DNA of 64,000 bases from Lentzea xinjiangensis (GCF_900110955.1 NZ_FOFR01000004.1:133290-197289); one strand, 5' to 3'; shown: positions 28,040 to 37,513, counted from the first letter of the stretch. Numbers and translations: made by a program. The notes: a model not told the origin generated them from the letters alone.

Positions 28040-29119
28040 GTGACTGCTCAGAACACCGGACTGGCTGCCGCCGCGGAGAAGGTGAAGCTGATCGCCGCGG
28101 AGCACGCCGCGCAGGCCGACGCCACCCGCAAGCTGGCTCCCGAGGTCGTGGAGGCACTGCGCGAAGCCGGGTTCGCACGGCACTTCGTCGCCGCCGGGCG
28201 CGGTGGCGCCCAGGGCACGTTCGCCGAGCTGACCGAGGCGGTCCTGCTCGTGGGGCAGGGCTGCTCCGCCGCGGCGTGGTGCGCGTCGCTGTCCGCCTAC
28301 TCCTCCCGGTTCGCGGCGCTGCTGCCGCGGGAGGGCCACGACGAGATCTGGGCGTCCGGCCCGGACGCGTTCGTCGTGACCGGCCAGCCGCCGATGGGCA
28401 AGGGCACCGCCGTGGACGGCGGGCACCGGCTCAGCGGCCGGTGGACCTACGTCAGCGGCGTCGACTTCGCCGACTGGGCGCTGCTGTGCGGGGTGGTCGG
28501 CGAGGAGGGCCGCTTCTTCGCCGTGCCGCGCAAGGACTTCACCGTGCTCGAGACCTGGGACAGCGTCGGCATGAAGGCCACCAGCAGCCACTCCGTCGTG
28601 GTGGACGACGTCTTCGTGCCCTCCCACCTGTCGTTCTCGCGCACGGATCTCGTCACCGGCACAAGCTGGTCGCCGGTGGAGAGCCACAACGTCCCGTTCC
28701 AGGCGGTCGGCGGTCTCACGTTCGCCGCTCCGGCCGTCGGTGCGGCGATGGGAGCGCTCGACGCGTGCGTTTCGGTGCTGTCGGGGAAGAAGCAGGCCGT
28801 GACGTCCGCGGTCGACCTGGTCCGCGCGTCGGGCCAGGTCGAGTCGGCGAAGCTGCTCGTCGAGCAGAACGCCAGGGTGCTCGACGACCGCGAGTTCACC
28901 CCGGCCGCCATGGCGCGCAACGAGCGCAACGTCGCCTACGCGGCCGAGGTCCTGGTCGACGCGGTCGGTGGCCTGGTGCGGGCCGCCGGCACCAGCGGAC
29001 TCGCGGAAGGCGGTGCGCTGCAGCGGTTCTGGCGCGACGTGGTGAGCAGCTCGAGCCACGTGGCGCTGCGGTACGAGACCGCGTCGGTGCGCACCTACCC
29101 GGCGTCGCTGTACGGCTGA
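28040..29119 (+). CDS. Acyl-CoA dehydrogenase-fold flavin monooxygenase, ActVA-ORF5-like
   Basis: 359 aa from GTG 28040 with AGGAGGT upstream. The N-terminal helix bundle (EVVEALREAGFARHFVAAGRGG), the central beta domain (RLSGRWTYVSGVDFADWALL) and the C-terminal helix bundle match two-component FMN-dependent hydroxylases of type II polyketide clusters. It would need FMNH2 from a separate reductase; none is adjacent. A hydroxylation or quinone-forming role on the aromatic core is inferred. Confidence 0.85.
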   Translation: MTAQNTGLAAAAEKVKLIAAEHAAQADATRKLAPEVVEALREAGFARHFVAAGRGGAQGTFAELTEAVLLVGQGCSAAAWCASLSAYSSRFAALLPREGHDEIWASGPDAFVVTGQPPMGKGTAVDGGHRLSGRWTYVSGVDFADWALLCGVVGEEGRFFAVPRKDFTVLETWDSVGMKATSSHSVVVDDVFVPSHLSFSRTDLVTGTSWSPVESHNVPFQAVGGLTFAAPAVGAAMGALDACVSVLSGKKQAVTSAVDLVRASGQVESAKLLVEQNARVLDDREFTPAAMARNERNVAYAAEVLVDAVGGLVRAAGTSGLAEGGALQRFWRDVVSSSSHVALRYETASVRTYPASLYG

Positions 29120-29134
29120 CCGCCGCCACCACCC

Positions 29135-29164
29135 GGCCCTGGCGCCCCTCCCGGCGCCAGGGCC
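29135..29164. terminator. Hairpin after the flavin monooxygenase gene
   Basis: Arms GGCCCTGGCGCC and GGCGCCAGGGCC pair around a short loop, 15 bases after the stop codon. The remaining 200 bases to the exporter gene hold no visible gene and should contain its promoter. Confidence 0.65.
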
Positions 29165-29378
29165 TGCGGCGTGCCCGGAGCCGCTCCGCCACGACCTGAC
29201 CGCCGCTCAAGCGGAGGGGACCACGCTGGTCACTCGACCGGCAGTGTCGCCACCGAACACCAGGGGTCTTCCGGCCACGCGCCGCTTGACCGGCGTTCCA
29301 GTCGTGACGAGTACCCAGGACCCCAGCACCCCACCGGCGTTCGTGCGCAGCGAAACATCTGTGATCTGAGGAGATACA

Positions 29379-31088
29379 GTGACCTCCACCAATGTCAACC
29401 CCGACCTGGAGTCGCCATCGGCGACTGCCACTGCGCAGGCGACCCAGGTCGCCGACGCACCGGCCCCCGACAAGAGGCGGTGGGCCGCCTTCGTCATCAT
29501 GACCGTCGCCGTCTTCATGGACATGCTCGACGGCAGCATCGTCAACGTCGCGCTGCCGTCCATCCAGCGCGACCTCGGCGCGAGCTTCGGCCAGCTCCAG
29601 TGGATCACCGCGGGCTACGTGTTCGCGTTCGCCGTCACGCTGATCACCGGCGGGCGGCTCGGTGACATCTACGGCCGCCGCAAGATGTTCCAGCTCGGCG
29701 TGCTCGGCTTCGCCGTGTCGTCGCTGCTGTGCGGCATCGCGATGGACCCGGGCATGCTGGTCGGTGCCCGGCTGCTGCAGGGCCTGTCGGCCGGCCTGAT
29801 GGTGCCGCAGGTGCTGTCGATCATCCACGTGACCTTCCCGGACAACGAGAAGGGCAAGGTCTTCGCGGTGCACGGCATGGTCGGTGGCGTCGCGGCCACG
29901 GTCGCGCCGCTGATCGGTGGCGTGCTGGTCGCCGCGAACATCTTCGGCTGGGACTGGCGGCCGATCTTCCTGATCAACGTGCCCATCGGCATCGTCGGCT
30001 ACTTCATGGGCTGGAAGTTCATCCCGGAGTCGAAGGCGCCGCACGCGTTGCGGCTGGACATCGTCGGTGCCGTGCTCGCCACCGTCAGCCTCGTGATGCT
30101 GCTGTTCCCGCTGACCTTCGGCCGCGAGCTGCACTGGCCCGTGTGGACGATCGCGTCGATGGTGCTGTCGGTCGGCGGTTTCGCCGTGTTCATCGCCTAC
30201 GAGCGCGCCAAGCAGCGCCGCGACGGCGCTCCGCTGGTGCCGCTCAACCTGTTCAAGGCGCGCAGCTTCTCCTCGGCGCTCGGCCTGATGCTGGTGACGT
30301 TCTCCTTCACCGGCATGTTCATGCTGGCGCTGTACCTGTTCATGCAGGAGGGCCTCGGCTTCTCGCCGCTGCGCAACGGTGTGACGCTGCTGGCGTTCTG
30401 CATCGGCGCGTTCCTCACGGCGTCGGCGTCGGTCATCGCGCTGGTGCCGAAGTTCGGCCGGGCGGTGCTGCAGGGCGGCGCGGTCGTGATCGCGCTCGGA
30501 ATCGGCCTGTTCCTGCTGGTCAACAGCGGTGAGGTGGGTAGCTGGGGCATGGTGCCGGCGCTGTTCGTCATCGGTCTGGGCTTCGGTGCGCTGGCCACGC
30601 CGATCTCGATGTTCGCGCTCGCTGACGTCCCCCACAAGGACGCGGGCGCCGCGTCGGGTCTCGTCAGCACCCAGCAGCAGCTCGGTTTCACGCTCGGCAT
30701 CGCGGTCGTGTCGCTGGCGTTCTTCGCGCCGTTGAGCTCGTCCGCCGCCAACAGCGCGGAAGAGCTCACCCCGCAGCTCCGCCAGGAGCTGGTCGTGGCG
30801 GGCGTGGCGGCCGAGCGCGCCGACCAGATCGCCGGGTCGTTCAAGGCGTGCACCGTCGAACGCCTGGGTGGCGCGGCCGAGCCGGGCACCTCGGAGAGCT
30901 GTGTCGCGGTGGCGCAGGACGCGCAGGCCAAGCCGGTCGTGGAGAAGTTCGCCGCGAAGGCCGCCGGCAACACGCACTCCGGTGCGTTCGACATCACCCT
31001 GTGGGTCGGACTCGGCATGGTCGTGCTGGCGTTCCTGCTCGCCGGGGCGCTGCCGAGGAGGCTGGCCGCTCCGCAGGGCGCTGCCTGA
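29379..31088 (+). CDS. MFS exporter, DHA2 (EmrB/QacA) family
   Basis: 569 aa from GTG 29379 with GAGGAG upstream. The 14-helix form is shown by length and by motif A (GGRLGDIYGRRKMF) and the motif C-like sequence (GGVAATVAPLIGGVLVA). An extracytoplasmic loop with two cysteines (SFKACTVERLG and SESCVAVAQD) lies before the last helix. It probably exports the cluster product and gives self-resistance. Confidence 0.9.
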   Translation: MTSTNVNPDLESPSATATAQATQVADAPAPDKRRWAAFVIMTVAVFMDMLDGSIVNVALPSIQRDLGASFGQLQWITAGYVFAFAVTLITGGRLGDIYGRRKMFQLGVLGFAVSSLLCGIAMDPGMLVGARLLQGLSAGLMVPQVLSIIHVTFPDNEKGKVFAVHGMVGGVAATVAPLIGGVLVAANIFGWDWRPIFLINVPIGIVGYFMGWKFIPESKAPHALRLDIVGAVLATVSLVMLLFPLTFGRELHWPVWTIASMVLSVGGFAVFIAYERAKQRRDGAPLVPLNLFKARSFSSALGLMLVTFSFTGMFMLALYLFMQEGLGFSPLRNGVTLLAFCIGAFLTASASVIALVPKFGRAVLQGGAVVIALGIGLFLLVNSGEVGSWGMVPALFVIGLGFGALATPISMFALADVPHKDAGAASGLVSTQQQLGFTLGIAVVSLAFFAPLSSSAANSAEELTPQLRQELVVAGVAAERADQIAGSFKACTVERLGGAAEPGTSESCVAVAQDAQAKPVVEKFAAKAAGNTHSGAFDITLWVGLGMVVLAFLLAGALPRRLAAPQGAA

Positions 31089-31102
31089 ACCCTCTGAGCC
31101 GA

Positions 31103-31136
31103 GAACGCCCCAGGCGGGTTTCCGCCTGGGGCGTTC
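31103..31136. terminator. Bidirectional terminator after the exporter gene
   Basis: Arms GAACGCCCCAGGCGG (31103-31117) and CCGCCTGGGGCGTTC (31122-31136) pair around a 4-base loop, between convergent genes. Confidence 0.8.
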
Positions 31137-31160
31137 GGCTTTCCGGGATCCGCACGGGAG

Positions 31161-31607
31161 CTAGAGGCGCTTGGCTTCGGCCTCCACCTGGACCGGACCG
31201 AGCAGCGGCGTGCCGTCGGGCCGGTAGATGTAGGCGATCGCCTTGGTGGTGAAGCGGGTGCGGGTGACCTTGCCGAGGTGGCTCGCGTTGATCGACCCGT
31301 TGACCTCGGGGTGGGTGATCCAGAAGCTGAACGTGCCGCGGCCGGTCTGGGTCCAGATGCCGTCGCCCTCCAGCGGTGGCACACCCGGCTTGGTCATGCA
31401 GTGCAGCTGGTGGTCGGGGGTGAAGTCGCAGATCTGTGGAGCCTGCTGCGGCGGCTCGCCGGTGTGGATGGTCACCAGCACGTCCCACCTGCCGACGAGG
31501 CTGACCTCCGCGGTGGCGTCGGCCGGACCGGCGGCGGCGAGGGGGAACGCGAGCAGGCACGCGGCCAGCGCGGTGCGCACGCGACGGGATTTTCGGGGCA
31601 CAGACAC
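31161..31607 (-). CDS. Secreted small beta-barrel-like protein (paralogue A)
   Basis: 148 aa from GTG 31607, which has GGAGG nine bases upstream. A signal peptide (ALAACLLAFPLAAAGPADA) is followed by VSLVGRWDVLVTIHTGE, a pair of cysteines (QICDF, LHCMTK), GIWTQTGRGTFSFWITHPEV and a C-terminal strand. The GxWxxTGxxTFxF block recurs in 37088-37513 and 44759-45103, so the three are related. The strand-rich pattern suggests a lipocalin-like barrel. Function unknown. Confidence 0.75.
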   Translation of the reverse strand: MSVPRKSRRVRTALAACLLAFPLAAAGPADATAEVSLVGRWDVLVTIHTGEPPQQAPQICDFTPDHQLHCMTKPGVPPLEGDGIWTQTGRGTFSFWITHPEVNGSINASHLGKVTRTRFTTKAIAYIYRPDGTPLLGPVQVEAEAKRL

Positions 31608-31763
31608 GGAAAACGCCTCCAGCTTGGTTGACGGGGTGCGCCGAGTCTGCGTCGGGTACCTCAAACATCGGTGCAGAGCCGGTGGTGGCGGCCGCGGCGG
31701 GCCGACGCCGAAGTGGCCACCCGCGACGAGGCGGGTGGCCACTTCGGTTCCGGGTGCTCCCGG

Positions 31764-32570
31764 CTACGCGGTCTTGACCCCGGCCGCCACCAGCAGCGGG
31801 CCGTGCACGAAGGTGCGGTCCCGCTCGGAGCGCTCGCGCTGCTCGGCGAGCCAGCCGTCGGCCTGCTCCCGGCTCACCGCGCCGGCGTCCACGCCCGCTT
31901 TGGCGATGCTCTCCAGCACGTGCACGCAGTCGGAGTACTTGGTGTAGACGCAGGTGAACGCCTCCGCCTCGACGTCGGTGAAACCGTTGTCCAGCAGCAG
32001 GCCGCGCAGCTTCCGCCCGCTCCACGGGTTGCTGATCGTGTCGGCGAACGCCCGCAGCAAGGTCCGCGTCAGGTCCTTGTCGTCGGAGTCGACGCACCAG
32101 CCGTCGGCGTCGATGTCGATCAGCACGATCCGCCCGCCGGTCTTGAGCACCCGGCGCGCCTCGGTGATCGCCACCTGCGAGTCGGCGAGGTGCTGGTACA
32201 CCCGCTCGGCGCGGTAGCCGTCCGCGGAGGCGTCGGCCAGCGGCAGCCGCTCCGCCCCGGCGACCCCGTAGTCGCAGTCGGGGAAGCGCTCGCGGGCCAC
32301 GTTGATCATGCCCTCGCTCGGGTCGACCCCCATGACCTCGGCGCCGCGCTTGGCGAGCTCCGCGACCGAGATGCCCGCTCCGCAACCGACGTCGACGACC
32401 CGGTGACCGGGCCGCACGCCGAGCAGGTCGTAGGACCGCTCGCGCAGCGCGGGAATCGGGGCCATGTTCTCGGCGTGCTCGATGAACGCCACGAGCTTGG
32501 CCGCGCCCGCGCTCGAGTCCACATCGGAAAAATGGCCGAGTTCGGCTGTCTGTTCTGACGAGGTGCTCAA
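31764..32570 (-). CDS. Class I SAM-dependent methyltransferase
   Basis: 268 aa from TTG 32570, seven bases after AAGGAGG; an upstream ATG lacks a ribosome site. Motif I is VVDVGCGAGISVAEL, motif II MGVDPSEGMI, and motif III-like VLKTGGRIVLIDIDADGW. This arrangement is common in UbiE-like O- or C-methyltransferases in aromatic polyketide clusters. The acceptor cannot be told from sequence. It is divergent from the adenylation enzyme gene. Confidence 0.88.
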   Translation of the reverse strand: MSTSSEQTAELGHFSDVDSSAGAAKLVAFIEHAENMAPIPALRERSYDLLGVRPGHRVVDVGCGAGISVAELAKRGAEVMGVDPSEGMINVARERFPDCDYGVAGAERLPLADASADGYRAERVYQHLADSQVAITEARRVLKTGGRIVLIDIDADGWCVDSDDKDLTRTLLRAFADTISNPWSGRKLRGLLLDNGFTDVEAEAFTCVYTKYSDCVHVLESIAKAGVDAGAVSREQADGWLAEQRERSERDRTFVHGPLLVAAGVKTA

Positions 32571-32714
32571 CGGCCCCCTCCTTACGTGAAGACACTTCTC
32601 ATCCACGGTCAGGGTCCCGGCCGGGACTCGGAGGTGCCTGGAACCACCCTGGACGCCGGTCTCGACCTGACGTCGAGCCCGGTGCCCGATCCTGGAGCCG
32701 ACGAGGAGGCTGGG

Positions 32715-34235
32715 ATGACGACTACAGCGGTGACGACGACGTCGGTGACGGGAGCGTTCCGCGACCAGGTGGCGCGGACACCCGGCGCGGTCGCGGTGTC
32801 GGCGGGGCGGGACGCGGTCACCTACGCGGAGCTCGACCGCTGGTCGGACGCGCTCGCGTGGCGGCTGGCCGCGGCCGGTGTGCGGCCGGGCGACCGGGTG
32901 GCCGTCTGCCTGGAACGCTCACCGGAGCTGGTGGTGGCGCTGCTCGGCGTGCTCAAGGCCGGGGCGGCCTACGTGCCGGTCGACCCCGCCGACCCCGGCG
33001 TGCGGAAGGCGCTGGTGCTGGCGGACTCGGCCGCCGGCGCCGCACTGTCCACACCGGACCACGCGGAGGTCTTCGCCGACGTCGTGGCGCTGGAGGTGCC
33101 GCTGCGCCCGGACGGGACCACGGCGCCGTTCGACGCGCCCGTCACACCGGACGACCTCGCGTACCTGATGTACACCTCGGGGTCCACGGGCAAGCCCAAG
33201 TCCGTGATGGTGCGGCACCGCAACATCACGAACCTGGTGACCGAGCCGAACTTCGTGGAGATCCGCGCCGAGGACCGGATCCTGCAGCTCGCGCCCGTCG
33301 CCTTCGACGCCGCGACGTTCGAGGTCTGGGGCGCGCTGCTCAACGGCGCCCGGCTGGTGCTGGCGCCACCCGGCGTGGTGCACGCCGAGGAGCTGGCGGA
33401 CCTGTTGCGGGACAACGGCATCACCACGATGTGGCTGACCGCGGCGCTCTTCCACCGGCAGATCGACGTGGACGTCGAGGCGTTCCGCGGCCTGCGCACC
33501 GTCCTGGCCGGCGGTGACGTGCTGTCCGTGCCGCACGTGCGGCGGCTGCGCGACGCCTTCCCCGGCCTGCGGATCGTCAACGGCTACGGGCCGACCGAGA
33601 CCACCACTTTCGCGCTGTGCCACGGCATCGCGCCCGACGAGGAGCTGAGCGGCACGGTGCCGATCGGCAGGCCGCTGCAGAACGTGGACGTCAGGGTGGT
33701 CGACGCCGCGGGAGATCCGGTCGCCCCCGGCACGCCGGGGGAGCTGCTGATCGGCGGTGCCGGCGTGGGCCTCGGCTACTGGCGGCGGCCCGAGCTCACC
33801 GAGCGGGCGTTCGTCGAGCGGACCTTCGACGGGGTGACCGGCCGGTACTACCGCAGCGGGGACCGGGTGGTCCGCCGGCCGGACGGGGTGGTCGAGTTCC
33901 TCGGCCGGATGGACGACCAGTTCAAGCTGCGCGGCTTCCGGATCGAGCCGGGCGAGGTCGAGAACGTGCTGGCCGAGCACCCGCAGGTGCGTGCAGCGGC
34001 CGTGGGCGTACGGGAGCACCACGACGGCGACCGGCGGCTGGTGGCGTGGATCGTGAGCGCGGGGGAGGACTTCGACCGGCGGGCACTACGCGCCCACCTG
34101 CGTGCGCACCTGCCCGAGCACATGGTGCCCGCCGGGTTCGTCTCCGTGGCGGAGCTGCCGATCACCGGCAACGGCAAGGTGGACCGCAAGGCGCTGCCCG
34201 ACCCGGACTGGTCGTCGCGGTCGCTGTACGTGTGA
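32715..34235 (+). CDS. Stand-alone NRPS adenylation enzyme, predicted valine-specific
   Basis: 506 aa from ATG 32715, with GAGGAGG upstream. It activates an amino acid as AMP ester and loads a separate carrier protein. Core motifs: A3 LMYTSGSTGKPKS, A4/A5 FDAATFEVWG and NGYGPTETTT, A7 YRSGD, A8 LGRMDDQFKLRGFRIEPGEVE, A10 ITGNGKVDRK. Aligning by eye to PheA gives pocket residues D-A-F-W-L-G-G-T-F-K, one conservative change from the standard valine code DAFWIGGTFK. No condensation or carrier domain is fused. The PCP at 35369-35596 is the evident partner. Confidence 0.9.
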   Translation: MTTTAVTTTSVTGAFRDQVARTPGAVAVSAGRDAVTYAELDRWSDALAWRLAAAGVRPGDRVAVCLERSPELVVALLGVLKAGAAYVPVDPADPGVRKALVLADSAAGAALSTPDHAEVFADVVALEVPLRPDGTTAPFDAPVTPDDLAYLMYTSGSTGKPKSVMVRHRNITNLVTEPNFVEIRAEDRILQLAPVAFDAATFEVWGALLNGARLVLAPPGVVHAEELADLLRDNGITTMWLTAALFHRQIDVDVEAFRGLRTVLAGGDVLSVPHVRRLRDAFPGLRIVNGYGPTETTTFALCHGIAPDEELSGTVPIGRPLQNVDVRVVDAAGDPVAPGTPGELLIGGAGVGLGYWRRPELTERAFVERTFDGVTGRYYRSGDRVVRRPDGVVEFLGRMDDQFKLRGFRIEPGEVENVLAEHPQVRAAAVGVREHHDGDRRLVAWIVSAGEDFDRRALRAHLRAHLPEHMVPAGFVSVAELPITGNGKVDRKALPDPDWSSRSLYV

Positions 34236-34251
34236 GGGCGTGGAACGCGCG

Positions 34252-34281
34252 AGTGGGGCTTCCCGGCCGGGAAGCCCCACT
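34252..34281. terminator. Perfect 30-bp palindromic terminator
   Basis: AGTGGGGCTTCCCGG is followed directly by its reverse complement. It lies between the convergent adenylation and KAS III-like genes. Confidence 0.8.
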
Positions 34282-34295
34282 TCGGCTGCGGGAGA

Positions 34296-35339
34296 TCAGG
34301 ACGCCCAGTGCGGGGTCTCGAGGATCTCGACCACCGCCGCGGTCCACACGTACCCACCGCCCGCGCACTGCAGCAGGATGAAGTCGCCCGGCTTCGGCTC
34401 GCGGTGGGTGAGCACGTGCTCGAGCCCGAGCACGATGTCGATCGTGCCGACCATGCCGATGTCCTTGCCCCAGTCGAAGGTGGTCTTCTCCCGGTCGACC
34501 CCGAGCAGCTTGTAGATGCCGTACTCGGCGATGGTCTCGGCGAGCTGCTGGTGCAGGAAGAACCGGACGTCGGAGAGCTCGATCCCCGCCTCGTCCAGCG
34601 CCGTGCTCACGGAGTGCTGGACGCCGCCGGAGATCCGCTCGACGATCTCGTCCAGGTCGATGTCCTTGTTGTGCATGTAGTCCTGCATGCTGCGGTCGAG
34701 CTGCAGGGTCTTGCCGTCCGGGAACGGCGCCGTGCTCCACTCGGCCCGGCAGCGGCCCAGCGGCTCGAGCGACGGGTCGCCGTAGGTGAACATCGAGCGG
34801 ATGCGGGCGAAGCCGGACCGGGTGGACAGCACGATCGCGCCACCGCCGTCGCTGTCGACGTTCTGCTCGTGGGAGTTCCACCGGTCGAGGTAGGGCAGGT
34901 GGAACGCGTCCCCGCCGGTGACCAGCCCGGCGTGCGCGTCCGGGTGCGTGTAGAGGTAGGAGGCGGCGAGGTCCATGCCGCCCACGAACGCGTTGCAGCC
35001 CATCCGGACCTCGTACGCGGGCGCGCTGCCGCCGATCGTCTCCTGCTGCACGTAGCTCGCCGGCGTCCACAGGTCGAGGCCCTGGTGCCCGACGTAGCTG
35101 TGCACGAGGACCCCGAACTCGTCGTGCGCGAACCCGGACCGCTCCACCGCCACGCGGCCGGCGGTCGCCGCCATCACCGGCCCCGTCTCGCCGGGCGCGG
35201 ACACCCGCGCCGCGCGGTAGCCGTTCATGGCCTTCTTCTCCTCGGTGTACCGCCCGGCCGCGATGGCCTCGTCGACGGTCTCCACCTGGTCCGGCAGGTA
35301 GCTGCCGACCCCCGCTATGTACAGGTTGTCCCAACGCAT
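34296..35339 (-). CDS. KAS III-like acyltransferase with Cys-His-Asp residues (CerJ-like)
   Basis: 347 aa. Thiolase fold of the FabH-related acyltransferase group. The nucleophile is Cys in EVRMGCNAFVGGMDLAAS, the His is in RFFLHQQLAET, and the place of the FabH Asn is taken by MVGTIDIV, an Asp, as in CerJ. In that family the enzyme moves an acyl group from a carrier to a hydroxyl, amine or another carrier. It is in an operon with the PCP (29 bp upstream), so valyl-PCP or its derivative is the likely donor. GAGGGG precedes the ATG. A paralogue is at 53324. Confidence 0.85.
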   Translation of the reverse strand: MRWDNLYIAGVGSYLPDQVETVDEAIAAGRYTEEKKAMNGYRAARVSAPGETGPVMAATAGRVAVERSGFAHDEFGVLVHSYVGHQGLDLWTPASYVQQETIGGSAPAYEVRMGCNAFVGGMDLAASYLYTHPDAHAGLVTGGDAFHLPYLDRWNSHEQNVDSDGGGAIVLSTRSGFARIRSMFTYGDPSLEPLGRCRAEWSTAPFPDGKTLQLDRSMQDYMHNKDIDLDEIVERISGGVQHSVSTALDEAGIELSDVRFFLHQQLAETIAEYGIYKLLGVDREKTTFDWGKDIGMVGTIDIVLGLEHVLTHREPKPGDFILLQCAGGGYVWTAAVVEILETPHWAS

Positions 35340-35368
35340 TGCGATCTTCCCCTCAGTCGCTCATTCGC

Positions 35369-35596
35369 TCAGGCGCTCAGCTGGTCCAGCTCTCGCGCCA
35401 CGGCGGAGGCGGTCGGCCCCTCGTAGAAACGGCGTAACGTGATCCTCACGCCGAGCCGGGAGTGGATCTGGCGGACCAGTTTCGACGCCAGCAGCGAGTG
35501 ACCGCCGAGGTCGAAGAAGCTGTCGTCGGGCGCTATCTCCGGTAGCCCCAGCACCTCAGCGAACAACGCGCACAGTTGTTCCTCTCGCACGGTCAC
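35369..35596 (-). CDS. Stand-alone peptidyl carrier protein
   Basis: 75 aa from GTG 35596. The four-helix carrier pattern is clear and the phosphopantetheine site is the Ser in FFDLGGHSLLASKLVRQI, the NRPS-type LGGHS form. It is the likely carrier loaded by the valine-type adenylation enzyme, located on the other side of the KAS III-like gene. AT-rich DNA at 35610-35670 upstream is a probable promoter. Confidence 0.92.
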   Translation of the reverse strand: MTVREEQLCALFAEVLGLPEIAPDDSFFDLGGHSLLASKLVRQIHSRLGVRITLRRFYEGPTASAVARELDQLSA

Positions 35597-35717
35597 CGAC
35601 CTCTCCCTTCCTTTGGTGGCACAAAATATGGTTTAATGAAGTGGAATAACGATTCGTTGACGCAGCACCACCTTCCCGCGCGCGGGTCGAACACAGCTCG
35701 TACGAGGGCGGAACGGC

Positions 35718-36902
35718 TCACGCGGACAGCGCCTCGTCCAGCTCGTCGTCGTCGAAGTCCTCGACGGACAGAACGCCGGACGCGGTGGCGAAGTACCGGT
35801 CGGTGAGCGTGGGCGACTGCGCCACCGCGCGCAGCATGGTCAGCCTGTGGTCGGTGACCTCGAGCTGCCCGATCATCAACGTGTTGCGGTAGCACTCGAA
35901 CAGCCCGTCGACGAGGTCGTCGGCGTACACCGCGAGCCGCTTGTCCAGCGCCGCCGGGTCGTGCAGCGCGTCGCCCACCGCCGTGACGAGCAGTTCGGCC
36001 TGCCAGAACGCGTCGTTGATGCCGCGCGCGGTGATGGAGTCCTTGTGGTGCGCCGCGTCGCCGACCAGCGCCCAGCCGGGGCCGGACGCCTGGCGGAAGA
36101 AGTTCTGCTGGTCGCCGCTGCCGTGCATGCGGTCGACCTGCTCACCGGCCATCGCCCGTTCGTACAGCGCGGGAGCCGTGGTGCGGATGCTCTCCAGGTA
36201 GTGCGCCTGCGGGTCCGCGCGCACGACGTCGAAATCGGCCTGCGGGGAGTAGGAGGCGATGAGCGTCGCGTCGTTGGTGGGCACCACGCCGATCCAGTTG
36301 CCCGGCCGTTCGTAGAGCTCGAAGTCCGCGGGCAGGCCGGTCCAGTAGCTGTAGTACGCGCAGGTCCTCAGCGGGTCCTCGACGACGTGGGGTGCGCCGA
36401 GGCGCTTGGCCACGGTCGACCGCATGCCGTCCGCTCCGACGACCAGGTGCGCGTGCTCCCTGGTCCGCCCGTGGCGCTCGGAGCGGAACTCGACGCCGAC
36501 GGCCCGGTCTCCGTCGAGGACCGGCCCGGCGACCGAGGCCCCTTCCCGGAACTCCACGCCCGCGGCGACCGCGGCGTCGATCAGGATCTTGTCGAGCAGG
36601 TGGCGCCGCGGCGCGTAGGCCGCGCGCTGGTCGCCCGCCGGCAGCGAGCACCCCGCCAGCCGGACGTCCGCCACCTGGTAGACGGCCCGGTCCAGCGCCG
36701 GGCAGCCGGTGGCCACCACGGTGTCCAGCACGCCCCAGTGGGCGAGCCGGTCCACGCCGGGCTGGTGGATGTAGAGCGTGGACAGCTTGTCGCTCGGGAA
36801 CCGCGCCCGGTCCACCATCAGGACCCGGTACCCGGCCCTGGCGAACTGCAGTGCGGTGGCGGCTCCCGCGACCCTCGCGCCCACCACGATGACGTCATGC
36901 AT
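35718..36902 (-). CDS. FAD-dependent monooxygenase (PHBH-type fold)
   Basis: 394 aa. The N-terminal dinucleotide fold is VIVVGARVAGAATALQFARAGYRVLMVDRARFP, with Val in place of the usual Gly of GxGxxG, as in some geranylgeranyl-reductase-like members. The DG motif (LVVGADGMRS) and the GD motif (ALVGDAAHHKDSITARGIND) are intact. There is no WxWxIP motif, so it is not a tryptophan-type halogenase. It is upstream of the PCP gene on the same strand. It may oxidise the carrier-bound amino acid or the polyketide. Confidence 0.87.
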   Translation of the reverse strand: MHDVIVVGARVAGAATALQFARAGYRVLMVDRARFPSDKLSTLYIHQPGVDRLAHWGVLDTVVATGCPALDRAVYQVADVRLAGCSLPAGDQRAAYAPRRHLLDKILIDAAVAAGVEFREGASVAGPVLDGDRAVGVEFRSERHGRTREHAHLVVGADGMRSTVAKRLGAPHVVEDPLRTCAYYSYWTGLPADFELYERPGNWIGVVPTNDATLIASYSPQADFDVVRADPQAHYLESIRTTAPALYERAMAGEQVDRMHGSGDQQNFFRQASGPGWALVGDAAHHKDSITARGINDAFWQAELLVTAVGDALHDPAALDKRLAVYADDLVDGLFECYRNTLMIGQLEVTDHRLTMLRAVAQSPTLTDRYFATASGVLSVEDFDDDELDEALSA

Positions 36903-37087
36903 GTTGGCCCCTCATACCGTCGAGTTCTCACCGGCCAGCGTCGCAGCGGTGCCTCGGCATCCGCTCGACCGGCTCGCGCTGGAGTCCACATCGGACAAAG
37001 AATCGAGCGGGACTCAGATCGTCATGCAGGGGGACGGCCGAGGGTTCGTCGACTGTTCTGTCGAAGGGGATCTGAGGGGAGTGGACG

Positions 37088-37513
37088 ATGCGGATTCTGC
37101 AAGCGGTCGCCGTCATCGTGGTGGCGCTGCTCGCGCTCGCCGGGGTGAGCGCGGCGAACCCTGGGTGCACGCCGGTCGGCGTGTGGGACGGAGAGGTGCA
37201 CCTCTCGGACGGCCCGCACCCCACGCGGCTGGAGTTCCGGTCCGGCGGTGTCTCCTACATCACGAACCACCAGGGCACGACGACGAAGGGGTCGTGGCGG
37301 CCGACGGGACCGGACACCTTCCGGTTCTCCTTCCGCGGCGAGAAGGTCTACGACGAGAACGGCGACTACTTCGCCTACGTCGACTTCGACCAGGACGCCG
37401 TCCAAAGTGGACCGGACAACCTGACCAGCAGCGGCCCGTCCTCCTTCTACCTCGAGGACGGGACGCTCGTCGGCACTTCGATCATCCAGTTCGTGGTGAC
37501 GCGCACGTCGTGA
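37088..37513 (+). CDS. Secreted small beta-barrel-like protein (paralogue B)
   Basis: 141 aa. Signal peptide MRILQAVAVIVVALLALAG. The mature domain has VGVWDGEVHLSDG, GSWRPTGPDTFRFSFRGEKV and a closing strand IIQFVVTRTS. The GSWRPTGPDTFRF block is shared with the products of 31161-31607 and 44759-45103. Mostly beta structure is expected. No known family named with confidence. Confidence 0.75.
   Translation: MRILQAVAVIVVALLALAGVSAANPGCTPVGVWDGEVHLSDGPHPTRLEFRSGGVSYITNHQGTTTKGSWRPTGPDTFRFSFRGEKVYDENGDYFAYVDFDQDAVQSGPDNLTSSGPSSFYLEDGTLVGTSIIQFVVTRTS

Noticed and set aside
35718..36902. Flavin-dependent halogenase
   Set aside because: The WxWxIP motif is absent; the PHBH-like motifs fit a monooxygenase.
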